Shown here in pieces: positions 15,692-24,684 of a DNA stretch of 64,000 nucleotides. The translations under genes and the position numbers were made by a program. Source of the stretch: Allobosea sp. CRIB-10 (lineage in GTDB: Bacteria; Pseudomonadota; Alphaproteobacteria; Rhizobiales; Beijerinckiaceae). Under the pieces are notes generated by a model, which saw only the letters and a program-made list of their open reading frames with translations, was not told the origin of the DNA and searched no databases. Position 1 is the stretch's first letter. Each line of letters opens with the position of its first letter. The stretch lies in assembly GCF_900112185.1 (NCBI RefSeq), contig NZ_FOKP01000029.1, forward strand, positions 18,654-82,653, in the 5' to 3' direction.

Positions 15692-17122
15692 TCACTGAAC
15701 CCCGATATCCTTTGCGACCTGCTCGACGAGCGCGCGTTGGCCCGGTGGCAACGCGTCCTTGAGCCCGGCATAGCGCTTGCTCAGCTCAGCGAAGAGCGCA
15801 TCGTCCGGCTTCATGCCCGTGAGAGCGAGCGCAATCCAAAGAGCGGCGTTCGGCAGATCCTTGGGGAGCCCGGCGCGCCCCGTCTCACAGAGCCACCCGA
15901 TGACCCCGCGGGACCGCGGGTGCATGACGGCTGCGCCCCCGTCCGCCATGACGAGAAGGCGGTCATAGGGCCCGTCGAGTCCCCGGGCGCTGCTCACGGC
16001 ATAGGCCATGTTCGCATCGACGAGCGGCGCACGCCGCTCGCCGATCGCCTTGTACGCGGCGATCAAGCCGGGCCAATCGCCCGCGGCCAGCGCATCGGTA
16101 AACGCCTTGATCAGGAGAGCGGCCGGCATCGGATTGAGGTTGCGGCGCTTGTAGAGGTCTTCGACCGCGGCCGACTGGCCGGCCTGGATGGCGGCGGTCT
16201 CGAGGAGACGCGCGGCGCCTCGCTCATCGATCCCGGCTGCGGTGACGAGGTTCGGCCGGCGCAGCAATTCGACCACCGCGTCCACGAGACCCAGCTCGGC
16301 CGCCGTGCGCAGGTGAAAGGCGGCCGCAGCCGCGTCGCCGGGGTCGGTGCCCGCGGTCGCGAGGATGAAGCCCAGGGCGAAGGAGGCGTAGGCGAGGGGC
16401 CGGTTCGGCTCCGGGGGTGTCGCCTTGGAGAGGCCCGTGAGAAGGGCGCGGGCCGTCGGCGTCTGGCCGGCCCGGAAGGCGCGTAAGGCGCGCGTCAGCA
16501 CGAGGCCGTGGCGAAGCGCGCGCGAGAGGCGCAACTGCCCCTCGGCGAAGGGCAGCGGCGAGAGCGTATCGAGCAGCGGCTCCACCTCGGCTGGGTCCAG
16601 CGGAGCATAGGCCGCGCGCACGCGCGCCACCGCACCGCTGGGCTCGGTGAGGAAGGCTGCGACTGCGCGCTCCGCTTCGCTCTTGAACCGGGCATCGGAC
16701 GCCACCCGCTGCGCTTCCTCCCCGCGCCGGTGGCTCTCGGCCTCCTGTCGCGCGGCTGCTGCCTTTCGGCCCTCTTCCGCCGCCAGGCGCGCGCGCTCTT
16801 CGGCCTGCCGGCGCTGCCCGGCCTCGGCCGCGCATGGACCGCGTTCGGCGTTCTCCGGCCGCCGGCAATCGGCCGGCCGCAACTGTTCGAAGGCGAACCA
16901 GCCGCAGGCGAGGAGCGCGAGACCCAGGACGGCCAGGACAGGCCCGCGCCACCGGGGTTTCGGCGGCAGGGGTGCGCTTTGCTGTTGCTCCTCCGCCTCC
17001 GGTTGCGGGGGTGGGTTCGTTTCCGCCTGGAGCCGGGGCGCCGCGCCGCAGACCGGGCAAGCTTCGTGGGCATTGGCATCATAGGGATGGCCATCGAGGC
17101 AGCGGAGCATACGCCGGCTCAT
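15692..17122 (-). CDS. zinc-ribbon / TM / Sel1-TPR-like protein, third gene of the channel operon
   Basis: 476 aa. The N-terminus carries a small Cys motif (Cys8, then Cys22-Pro-Val-Cys25-Gly) like a rubredoxin-type zinc ribbon, followed by a Pro/Gln-rich linker. One membrane helix follows (PVLAVLGLALLACGWFAF). Then comes an Ala/Glu/Arg-rich coiled coil (residues about 95-150) and a long helical repeat region with Sel1-like turns (AAAAFHLRTAAELGLVDAVVELL). By the positive-inside rule the ribbon is cytosolic and the repeats periplasmic. Its ATG overlaps the TGA of the upstream coiled-coil gene (ATGA), so the two are translationally coupled. The domain order echoes the caspase protein: cytosolic head, one helix, periplasmic repeats. 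Confidence 0.75.
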   Translation of the reverse strand: MSRRMLRCLDGHPYDANAHEACPVCGAAPRLQAETNPPPQPEAEEQQQSAPLPPKPRWRGPVLAVLGLALLACGWFAFEQLRPADCRRPENAERGPCAAEAGQRRQAEERARLAAEEGRKAAAARQEAESHRRGEEAQRVASDARFKSEAERAVAAFLTEPSGAVARVRAAYAPLDPAEVEPLLDTLSPLPFAEGQLRLSRALRHGLVLTRALRAFRAGQTPTARALLTGLSKATPPEPNRPLAYASFALGFILATAGTDPGDAAAAAFHLRTAAELGLVDAVVELLRRPNLVTAAGIDERGAARLLETAAIQAGQSAAVEDLYKRRNLNPMPAALLIKAFTDALAAGDWPGLIAAYKAIGERRAPLVDANMAYAVSSARGLDGPYDRLLVMADGGAAVMHPRSRGVIGWLCETGRAGLPKDLPNAALWIALALTGMKPDDALFAELSKRYAGLKDALPPGQRALVEQVAKDIGVQ

Positions 17123-18909
17123 CGTCTCTGGCGTCCCTTCGTGCGTGACAGGAGGTCGAGGGCGTCGGCGGCCCGGAGAGCGCCGCCTTGGGCAAGGCCC
17201 CAGACGATCGAGCGAATCTGCTCGGGGAATCCCTTTGCGGTGAGGCCGTCGGAGAGGCGGTCGAGCTGCGGCGGCGGGTTGGGGGATGGCGGCGGCCCGG
17301 CTGTGCTGCCCGGGCGTCCGGCTTCGCGGGTCCGGGTGATGAGTGTCAGCCATTCGATGCCCTGGGCGGCCGTCATCGCGCCCTCGTCCACCATCGGCTT
17401 TATCAGTGCGACATGGCCGGGCTGCGCGGGTATCGCAGCCGCCCGCGCCTCGAATTCCCCGGGAATCGGTGCGATGCCGGCGCGGCGCAAGCGCGCCTCC
17501 CGCTCCGCCGGGCTCCACCAGCCGAGCGAGGCCCGCCGGACGAACGCTTCGGCCACGCCCGGGGGCACGCCCGCCGCCGAAAGACGCGGACGCAGTTCGG
17601 GCGCGAGGGCGTCGGGCGCGCCCGGCGGCGCGCCGGCCGCCTGCGTGGAATCGGCCTCAATCAAACCGATCCAACGGGTCAGCGCCGGCTGGTCGATGCT
17701 ACCCGCGACATAGCCGTCGAGCAGATCCGTCAAAAGTGACCCTGCGGCGCCTTCGTTGCCAGGCGCACCGGCGGGCTTGTCGGCGAGGCGCCTGCCATAG
17801 AGAACGGCGAGATAGCCGCGCAGCGCCGTGCGGGCGGCGGCGCTCGACGGGTCGCAGATCGGCGCCCTGCAGGGTGCGTCGTCCAACCGCGCCCTGAACC
17901 AGCGCTGCTGTGCTTCGTCGAGCGGTACCGCTTTGAGCTGCTCGCCATCGAGACGCACGAGGCCGATAAAGACGAAGGGCTGCTGCGGGCCGATCCGGAT
18001 GGGCGGCGCTCCCACGGCAGGGCCGCCGGAAGACAGAAAGCTCGACACGGCACAAGAGCTCTCCGCCAAGCTAGGACCCTGGCCGCCCCCCGCCGGGACT
18101 GCATTCAGGTATTTCGCATAGACCGCCAGGGAATCGCCCGGGCGAAGCGTTCGACCGATCCAGGTCGAGGCTAACTCGCGCGTGCCCCGCAGCGGGCTGA
18201 AGTCCAGGCTCTCGCCCGGGTCTATCTCGTCCGGGCCGCGCAGGATGGGCCCGTAACCTGGCGAGTCGTCCGCGGGTATCACGGGTTCGGGCTTGCTGAG
18301 CTCCCGCACCTGCTGATGCGAGACACCGACGACGATCACCGCATCCGAACAGCTGTAACGCAACTGAACGACCGCCGTCCGCCGCGCCGCAAGCGCCGCG
18401 TTCTCCCGAGCGAGCTGAGCGATGCGTGCCTTCAGCGCCACGCTGTCCTCCGCCCTCAGGCGCTCGACCTCCGCCCTGAGCGCCGCCGCCTCCGCCTCGA
18501 ACCGCCGCGTCTGCGCCTCGGCATCGGCGAGCGCCGTCTGGAGGCGCTTTCGCTCGTCCTCGACCCGGTGCAGCTGGGAGCTCGCCTGATCGAGCCGTGT
18601 CTGGAGCCGCGACACGTCGCGCTGGCTCTGGGCGAGGCTGGCCACGGCCGCGTCGATCTGCTGCTGGAGACGATCGAGATCCTCCCTGGTGTAATCACCG
18701 GATTTCAACTTCCGGCTGGAAGCCTCGAGCTGCGTGCGGACGCCGTCGAGAGAGGCCCGGACGATTGCGGCGATCTGTTCGGAGGTGAAGTCGGGAATGT
18801 AATATTTCATCCCGAAGACCATGAGGATGAGGAAGGCTCCCATCGCCTTCGTCATCACGGCCATCAAGGCGACCTCGCTGGTTTCGGCTTGCCGCCTTCG
18901 CCTCCTCAT
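17119..18909 (-). CDS. MotB/ExbD-like partner: single TM plus long periplasmic coiled coil
   Basis: 596 aa. A basic start (MRRRRRQ) precedes one membrane helix (MAVMTKAMGAFLILMVFGM), the topology and wording of MotB/ZorB-type partners of MotA/ExbB channels. A long heptad coiled coil follows (about residues 50-180: LDRLQQQIDAAVASLAQSQ and on). A beta-rich middle holds several Cys (SCSDAVIVVG) and the helical C-terminal part is Pro-rich. I see no OmpA peptidoglycan-binding domain. The helix lacks the acidic residue on which such channels depend: an Asp is expected where this protein reads A-V-M-T-K. The start at 18909 has GAGG 8 bases upstream; an ATG at 18966 would overlap the channel gene. 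Confidence 0.72.
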   Translation of the reverse strand: MRRRRRQAETSEVALMAVMTKAMGAFLILMVFGMKYYIPDFTSEQIAAIVRASLDGVRTQLEASSRKLKSGDYTREDLDRLQQQIDAAVASLAQSQRDVSRLQTRLDQASSQLHRVEDERKRLQTALADAEAQTRRFEAEAAALRAEVERLRAEDSVALKARIAQLARENAALAARRTAVVQLRYSCSDAVIVVGVSHQQVRELSKPEPVIPADDSPGYGPILRGPDEIDPGESLDFSPLRGTRELASTWIGRTLRPGDSLAVYAKYLNAVPAGGGQGPSLAESSCAVSSFLSSGGPAVGAPPIRIGPQQPFVFIGLVRLDGEQLKAVPLDEAQQRWFRARLDDAPCRAPICDPSSAAARTALRGYLAVLYGRRLADKPAGAPGNEGAAGSLLTDLLDGYVAGSIDQPALTRWIGLIEADSTQAAGAPPGAPDALAPELRPRLSAAGVPPGVAEAFVRRASLGWWSPAEREARLRRAGIAPIPGEFEARAAAIPAQPGHVALIKPMVDEGAMTAAQGIEWLTLITRTREAGRPGSTAGPPPSPNPPPQLDRLSDGLTAKGFPEQIRSIVWGLAQGGALRAADALDLLSRTKGRQRR

Positions 18910-18934
18910 CGCGGCTGCCTCGCCGGCCCTGTCC

Positions 18935-19780
18935 TCATCGCGCGACCACGCTCTCGTGGTCCACATAGACGCGGTTGATCAGGTTCTTGAGACAGTATTG
19001 CCCGGCGGCATTGAGCGCGAGCTCCTCCTGTTCCTGAACGGCATGCTGCACGAAGGCCATCATCGCGCTGGCGATCAGCGCGACGAGCGTGGTGTAGAAC
19101 GACACCGAGAGGCCGCCGACCACCTTGCCGAGATCCATATTGGCAGGGTCGATGAGGTGCAGCGCGAGCGACAGGCCGATGACGGTGCCGAGGAAGCCGA
19201 TCGTCGGGATGAGCCACGCCATGTAGCGCAGCATCTGGTAGCGCAGGTCGACCTGGTCGCTCATTAGGTTCAGCGAGCTGGTGAGCACGTTGATCGCCTG
19301 ATCGACCGAGCGGCTCGCCTGGAGCTGAAGGATCGTCAGGTCGATCAGGGCCGGAAGAAAGCCGCTTTCGGCATCGTGCAGTTCGGCAACGCGGCGGCGG
19401 ATCGGCCCGAGTTCGTGCAGTTCGAGGAGAGAATTGGGGTCTTCCGGCAACAAGCCGGCCTGAAGGAAGGCGCGCTCGCGTCGTGCGGCGCGCCAGCGTC
19501 GGTAGAGTTCACCCATCGCCCAGGCGAGAGCGAGGTAGATGAGGTTTTGGATGGTGAAGGGATAGGGAAAGACGCTGTAGCGCTGCCGGTCGAGAAGAAG
19601 AGCGGCCGTGGGGGAATCCGGGACGGTCATCAGGGTGGTCACGAGGATGGCGACGGCCGCGATCGCCAGCGCCGTCAGCCGGACGCGCCAGGCCGCCGGC
19701 ACCGTCGGCCATGGATGCGGCCCGCCCTGCGCGAGAGCCAACACGGTGCCTTCCCCTGCGGTCGCTGAAGTGTCCGTCAT
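18935..19780 (-). CDS. MotA/TolQ/ExbB-family channel protein
   Basis: 281 aa, first gene of the three-gene minus-strand operon. Four hydrophobic segments: VRLTALAIAAVAILVTTLM, IQNLIYLALAWAMGELY, then the family signature pair MAWLIPTIGFLGTVIGLSLAL and GGLSVSFYTTLVALIASAMMAF. The Pro in LIPTIGFLGTVIG and the Thr in YTTLVAL are hallmarks of this inner-membrane proton/sodium channel family, which forms pentamers around a dimer of a MotB/ExbD-like partner. That partner is encoded 25 bases downstream. It is divergent from a LuxR-type response regulator, with a 133-base shared intergenic region. Confidence 0.85.
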   Translation of the reverse strand: MTDTSATAGEGTVLALAQGGPHPWPTVPAAWRVRLTALAIAAVAILVTTLMTVPDSPTAALLLDRQRYSVFPYPFTIQNLIYLALAWAMGELYRRWRAARRERAFLQAGLLPEDPNSLLELHELGPIRRRVAELHDAESGFLPALIDLTILQLQASRSVDQAINVLTSSLNLMSDQVDLRYQMLRYMAWLIPTIGFLGTVIGLSLALHLIDPANMDLGKVVGGLSVSFYTTLVALIASAMMAFVQHAVQEQEELALNAAGQYCLKNLINRVYVDHESVVAR

Positions 19781-19913
19781 GGCGAATACGTTGCAATATT
19801 GGAAATGTGGGACAATCTGACCGATGGTCGGCCGGGAGTCGATACGAATGGGACTTTGGTCGCGAGACCTACGCGCTCTTTCCGGCGTCACGGAGTCGGG
19901 CAATACTCCGGCG

Positions 19914-20558
19914 ATGAAGTTTCTGATCGTCGATGACCATCCCGTTTTGCGCGAGGGCATCGCGGCCCTGCTCCGGCGGGCCGGACCCGAGGTGGCGATG
20001 CTCGAAGCCGGAACGGTGCCTGAGGCCCTGCGTCTGGCCGAAGCGAACGACGATCTCGACGTGGTCATTCTCGACATGGTCCTGCCCGGCATGGACGGGC
20101 TCGGCGCGATCGGCGAGTTCGGCCGCGTGCGACCGGAAGTGCCGGTGATCGTCCTGTCCTCTTCGGAGAAGGCGGAAGACGCTCGCCGCGCCCTAGCCAG
20201 TGGTGCCCTCGGCTATGTCCCGAAATCGGCGAGCCATAACACGCTGCTCGCAGCGATCAGCCTCGTGATGGATGGCGAGGTCTATGTGCCGCCCCTCATC
20301 CTCGCCGAGGTGACGGGAACGGCGCTCCCTCAGAAGGTGCCGCCGAGCCCGGCGGACGTCACCGCCTCTGCGCTCACCGCGCGTCAGGTCGAGGTGTTGC
20401 GCCGCCTGAGCTCCGGGCAGCCGAACAAGATCATCGCCTACGAACTCGATCTCTCGGAGAAGACCGTGAAGGCGCACGTCACCGCCATCTTCAAGGTGCT
20501 GGGCGCCATCAACCGCACCCAGGCGGCTGCGGCGGCGCGTGCGGCGGGCCTTATCTGA
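19914..20558 (+). CDS. LuxR/NarL-family response regulator
   Basis: 214 aa. The receiver domain holds the acidic pocket Asp8-Asp9 (LIVDDHPVL), phospho-acceptor Asp54 (VILDMVLPGMDG), the SSS switch and Lys104 (YVPKSAS). The C-terminal GerE-type HTH (LTARQVEVLRRLSSG and on to TVKAHVTAIFKVL) binds DNA. The ATG at 19914 begins exactly at the receiver fold. It is convergent with the hybrid kinase (7 bases between stops) and divergent from the channel operon. It therefore probably takes phosphate from that kinase and may control the channel and neighbouring genes. Confidence 0.92.
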   Translation: MKFLIVDDHPVLREGIAALLRRAGPEVAMLEAGTVPEALRLAEANDDLDVVILDMVLPGMDGLGAIGEFGRVRPEVPVIVLSSSEKAEDARRALASGALGYVPKSASHNTLLAAISLVMDGEVYVPPLILAEVTGTALPQKVPPSPADVTASALTARQVEVLRRLSSGQPNKIIAYELDLSEKTVKAHVTAIFKVLGAINRTQAAAAARAAGLI

Positions 20559-20565
20559 GGCGGTC

Positions 20566-22377
20566 TCATTCGCCCGAGGATGCGCGCGCGCCCACCATGA
20601 GATTGCGCATCGCGGCGCGCAGTTTCCCGTTCGGCACAGGTTTGTGGAGGAGCACGAGGCCACTCGTCCGGGCCTCGATCAGCCTGTCGGGCGCGGTGTC
20701 GCCGGTGATGATCAACGCCGGGATCGTCTCGTTGAATTCCGAGCGAAGGCGCTCGATCACCTCGGTTCCCGTCTCGCCGTCCCGCAGGCGATAATCGGAG
20801 ACGATCAGATCCGGCCGCGTCGGGTGCGATGCGAGCCGCGCGACCGCTTCGTCACCGGAACCCGCTGCGATGACGTCGTGGCCCCAGCCCGCGAGCAGGC
20901 GCTCCATCGCCTCGCGGATGGACGCCTCGTCGTCGATCACGACGATCAGGCTTCTCTCCGCGAGCGCCCCCGGCGCCGCCGCGACGGAATCCTCCGCCAG
21001 GGCAGCCTCGTCGGAGAGTGCCATCTTAACCTCGAAGCATGAGCCTCGGCCGATGCGGGAGCGCAGCGCAATGGGCATATCGAGGATCGCGCAGGTCCGC
21101 CGCACGATCGCCAATCCGAGGCCCAAGCCCTTGGTGCGGTCGCGCTCGACATTTCCGATCTGAACGTATTCCTGGAAAATGCGCTCGTGGTCGCCCGCGG
21201 CGATGCCGGGACCCGTGTCGAAGACCTGGATCGCGAGGCGGCCGCCGCGTCGACGGCACGCGACGAGCACGCCGCCCCGGTCCGAATAGCGGACCGCGTT
21301 GGAGACGAGGTTGCGCACCACGCGTTCGAGCAGAAACGGGTCCGTCCAGGCCACCTCGTCGCAGGAGCGGCAGCGCAGCCGCAGCCCTTTGGCCTCCGCC
21401 TCGGGACGGAGGTCGCGGCAGATGCGGGCGAGGTAGGGGCCGACCCGGAAGGCTCGCGGCGCGACCTCGACCACGCCGGCATCGAGCCGCGAGATGTCGA
21501 GGATGGCGTTGAACAGGCCGTCCATGGCAGCGGCGGACGCCTCGATCCGCTCGACGAGGAGACGAGCCTCGCCGGGCAGGTCCAGGCGAAGCAGCGCTCC
21601 CGCGAACAGACCGAGCGCATGCACCGGTTGGCGCAGGTCATGGCTTGCCGCAGCCAGAAAGCTCGATTTGGCACGATTTGCTGCATCGGCTGTATCCCGT
21701 TCCCGCCGCAGGTCCTCCGCCAGCGCCTCGCTCCGCAGCCGCAAGCCGACGATCTCGATGAAGGCGCGGTGGCTGCGGACGCCGAGGCCGCCCATGACCA
21801 CGACATAGATCAGCATCAGGAACGCGCTCGCCCGCTCGACGAGCGCCGGGGCGAAAAAATTCGCGGCCACATAGGGCAAGGTCGCGGGCAGGAACAATGC
21901 GAGGAAGGCAGGCAGCCACGGGCCGAAGGCGGGAATCGCGCCGGCCGTCACCCCGAGCGTGACGGCGAGAGGAAGGAAGCGTATGTCGAAGGGAGCGTCA
22001 GGCGTCAGGCCCACGGGCGCGAAGCCCCAGGCGATTCCTTCCAGCCCCGCAACGACGGTGAAGGCGAGTGGCCATGTCGATGCGGCCCTGAAAACGCAAT
22101 CGGCGCGCCGGTAGCCAAGGGCGAGGAGCGTATGCGCGACGGCGCATGTCAGGACACAGGCGGCCCAGATGGAGGCGGTGCGGGGATCGGATGCGCCGAG
22201 CGCGACCAGGAACACCGCGAGGATCAGCGCGGCGAGGCCGGCACCGGCCACACCCGGGATCACCATTCGGAAGACCTCATCGATCTGCTCGCGCCGCAGT
22301 GCGGCCTCGTCGGCCTCCCTGACCGTCGGCGCGATCGTCGTCGCGGTGAGGCGTCCGGTGACGCGATGCTCTCTCAT
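20566..22377 (-). CDS. hybrid sensor histidine kinase with C-terminal receiver
   Basis: 603 aa, inner membrane. About six hydrophobic segments fill residues 38-200, with little periplasmic loop, so it probably senses something in or near the membrane. The HisKA box is ASHDLRQPVHALG with His246. The HATPase region has NLVSNAVRYS, VFDTGPGI and GLGLGLAIV. The receiver at the end has VVIDDEAS, phospho-acceptor Asp in VSDYRLRDGE, and LLHKPV. The layout matches the hybrid kinases that hand phosphate to NarL-type regulators (Caulobacter/Xanthomonas RpfC-RpfG-like logic without the Hpt). It is convergent with the response regulator at 19914. Confidence 0.92.
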   Translation of the reverse strand: MREHRVTGRLTATTIAPTVREADEAALRREQIDEVFRMVIPGVAGAGLAALILAVFLVALGASDPRTASIWAACVLTCAVAHTLLALGYRRADCVFRAASTWPLAFTVVAGLEGIAWGFAPVGLTPDAPFDIRFLPLAVTLGVTAGAIPAFGPWLPAFLALFLPATLPYVAANFFAPALVERASAFLMLIYVVVMGGLGVRSHRAFIEIVGLRLRSEALAEDLRRERDTADAANRAKSSFLAAASHDLRQPVHALGLFAGALLRLDLPGEARLLVERIEASAAAMDGLFNAILDISRLDAGVVEVAPRAFRVGPYLARICRDLRPEAEAKGLRLRCRSCDEVAWTDPFLLERVVRNLVSNAVRYSDRGGVLVACRRRGGRLAIQVFDTGPGIAAGDHERIFQEYVQIGNVERDRTKGLGLGLAIVRRTCAILDMPIALRSRIGRGSCFEVKMALSDEAALAEDSVAAAPGALAERSLIVVIDDEASIREAMERLLAGWGHDVIAAGSGDEAVARLASHPTRPDLIVSDYRLRDGETGTEVIERLRSEFNETIPALIITGDTAPDRLIEARTSGLVLLHKPVPNGKLRAAMRNLMVGARASSGE

Positions 22378-22557
22378 CGGAAAGTCGCACCGCCGAGACT
22401 GGGCGATCGCACATGCCCCCCGACAGCGGCTCGTCCTTCTTCGGGTGATGGCGACCCTTCGAGGTGAAGTCGCTTCCGATTTGGGCCTCGCCGGTCCGAT
22501 GGCGACCGCACTCTCCGTCCTCGCCGATCGCCTTCGATCCGGCTCATCGGTGCGGCG

Positions 22558-24684
22558 CTATTGCGGCGGCAGGACATCGAGGACCGTCGACGCATCCGGG
22601 CGCCGCGACAGGCGGCTGACCCCGGCGCCGGCCTCGGCCTTCCCCGCCTGCAAGGCCCGGCGGTAGAATCTGAGCGCGGAATCGGGGTCGGCTTTGCCGC
22701 GCAATCCCTTCTCGTAGATCCGCCCGAGGGCCAGCAGCGCATCCGACTGGTCCTGCTCGGCGGCGCGCTCGTACCAGCGCACAGCCTCGGCCAGGGAACG
22801 CTCATAGCCGATGCCCTTCTCCAGCATCTCCCCCTTCCAGGCCATGGCGGTGGCGTCGCCCTGCGCCACGTCCAGCTCGACGAGGCGCCGGCCCTCGGGG
22901 ATATTTTTCCTGATCCCGATGCCGTTGAGGTTGTAGTAGGCCAGCAGCCGGATCGACTCCCGGTCGCCTTCCTTCACGAGCGCTTCGAGCAATGCCAAGC
23001 CGGCGGCCTTGTCGAGGCCGCGCGCCTTGCCGGCGATGGCCATCCGCGCGCAGTGATAGCGGCCGAGCGTCGTCGTCATCTGGCAGAAGATCCCGGCCGC
23101 CGCCGTCTCGTCCTGCGCGACGCCGAACCCGTCCTGCAGTGCCATCCCCTGCTGGAAGAGTGCATCGGTGCTCCCCAATTCGGCGCCCTTGCGGAAATGG
23201 GCATAGGCCGCTGCGGGGTCGCGGAGCTCGCTCGGGCCGTATCTCATCAGCCAGCCGATCCGCGCATGGGCTTCGGCGTTTCCCGCGTCCGCCGCCTTGC
23301 GGTACCATCGCAGAGCATCGGCATAGTCCTGGCTCCCGTCGAGGCCTGCGGCGCAGATATAGCCCATGTTGAAATATGCGACGGGCGAGCCGTGCTCGGC
23401 CGCCTGCTTGGTCAGCCGCACGCCTTCCGCGATGTCCTTCTCGACATTCGTCCCGGTGATGAGCAGGTTCCCGAGCTCGGCGATCGCCGTGAGGTGGCCG
23501 GCGGCCGCGGCCTTCCTGACGAGGCGTACCGCGACCGCCTTGTCCTTCTCCGCGGCATACCCGGCGAAAATCGCGGCAGCGCAGTTGTAATTCGCTCTCG
23601 CGGTGTCGAGGCCGCAAAACAGCGCCGCCGCCGCCGCCCGGTCGCGCGTGGGCGCCTCGTCGTTGTAGAGGCGGATCGCGAGGCTCTCCTGCGCCGACGG
23701 ATCGCCCTTTTCCGCGCCGAGCCGGTAGAGCCGCAGCGCCTCGGCCGGGTCCGGTCTGCCGTCGAGCCCCGCAACTGCGATATCTCCCATGCGCTGGTAG
23801 GCGGCGGCATAGCCCGCGGCAGCGGACTTGCCGTACCACTCGAAGGCCGCGCGCGGATCCTTCGGGCCGCCGACCCCGCGGATCGCCAGCGCGCCGAGGT
23901 CGAAAAGGGCGGCCGAATGGCCCTGCTCCGCCGCCAGGCGCAAGAGCTTCACCGCATCGTCGACGTCGTTCGCCCCGGCCGGCGCGTTGAGGAGGTGTTC
24001 GGCCAGGGCGACGCGCGCGTCGGCGTTTCCCTGGTCGGACAGCCGCCGCAGCATGACGACGCCATCGGACGCCGTCTTCCCGGGGACGGCGCCTTGAAGC
24101 AGCAGCTTGCCGCATTGCAGGTCGCCGGAAGCGCGCCCGAGACTGCAGTACAGTGCGGCAGCCGCCGCGATGTCCTTCGCAACGCCGCGCCCCTTGAGCA
24201 GCGCGTTTGCGTAGAGCAACGTCGCGTTGCGATCGTTGAGTTCCGTGCCGCGCCGGTAGTGCTCGGCTGCCTCCTTCAGGCCCTCCGCACCGCGTCCTTC
24301 GTTCTCCAGGATCCAGCCGAGGTCCCTGAAGGAGGGCGGATAGTTCGCCCGGACCGCCCGCTCGATCCAGCTTCGGCCCTCCGCGCGCGATTTCAGCTCG
24401 AAGAACAGGAGGTAGCCGAGTTCGCCCTGCGCCGCGACATGGCCCTTCTCTGCCGCCTTCCGCAGCCAGACGGCCGCCTCCTGACGCGTCCCCGTGTCGT
24501 CACGCAGGAGCGTCCCGAGCATGTACTGGGCCAGCATGTCGTCCTGCTCGGCGAGGGGTTTCGCCAGCCACAGCGCTGCCCCGCGGTCGCCGCGTCCGAA
24601 AGCTGCGACCAGATCGTCGCGAGGGCTGGCCGCCGCTGGGACGGCGAGGCCGAGCAGCACGAGAAGGAGGACTACGTGGCGCAT
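22558..24684 (-). CDS. secreted protein made of about 15 Sel1-like repeats
   Basis: 708 aa. The start is ATG 24684 (MRHVVLLLVLLGLAVPAAA), a clear signal peptide ending AAA-S. The remainder is a chain of Sel1/TPR-like repeats of 36-40 residues. Typical units read AQGELGYLLFFE, AAAYQRMGDIAVAGLDG and ALRWYRKAADAGNAEAHARIGWLM. Such solenoids bind partner proteins, often in the periplasm. Several repeats contain extra Cys (LYCSLGRASGDLQC). With the caspase and zinc-ribbon proteins it is the third Sel1-type periplasmic protein in 14 kb, which suggests that they recognise the same ligand or each other. Confidence 0.85.
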   Translation of the reverse strand: MRHVVLLLVLLGLAVPAAASPRDDLVAAFGRGDRGAALWLAKPLAEQDDMLAQYMLGTLLRDDTGTRQEAAVWLRKAAEKGHVAAQGELGYLLFFELKSRAEGRSWIERAVRANYPPSFRDLGWILENEGRGAEGLKEAAEHYRRGTELNDRNATLLYANALLKGRGVAKDIAAAAALYCSLGRASGDLQCGKLLLQGAVPGKTASDGVVMLRRLSDQGNADARVALAEHLLNAPAGANDVDDAVKLLRLAAEQGHSAALFDLGALAIRGVGGPKDPRAAFEWYGKSAAAGYAAAYQRMGDIAVAGLDGRPDPAEALRLYRLGAEKGDPSAQESLAIRLYNDEAPTRDRAAAAALFCGLDTARANYNCAAAIFAGYAAEKDKAVAVRLVRKAAAAGHLTAIAELGNLLITGTNVEKDIAEGVRLTKQAAEHGSPVAYFNMGYICAAGLDGSQDYADALRWYRKAADAGNAEAHARIGWLMRYGPSELRDPAAAYAHFRKGAELGSTDALFQQGMALQDGFGVAQDETAAAGIFCQMTTTLGRYHCARMAIAGKARGLDKAAGLALLEALVKEGDRESIRLLAYYNLNGIGIRKNIPEGRRLVELDVAQGDATAMAWKGEMLEKGIGYERSLAEAVRWYERAAEQDQSDALLALGRIYEKGLRGKADPDSALRFYRRALQAGKAEAGAGVSRLSRRPDASTVLDVLPPQ

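Noticed and set aside
15692..19780. Zorya defence system (MotA/MotB-like pair)
   Set aside because: No OmpA domain, no ZorC, ZorD or ZorE, the channel protein is short, and the partner lacks the transmembrane Asp. Kept as a distinct channel-type operon.
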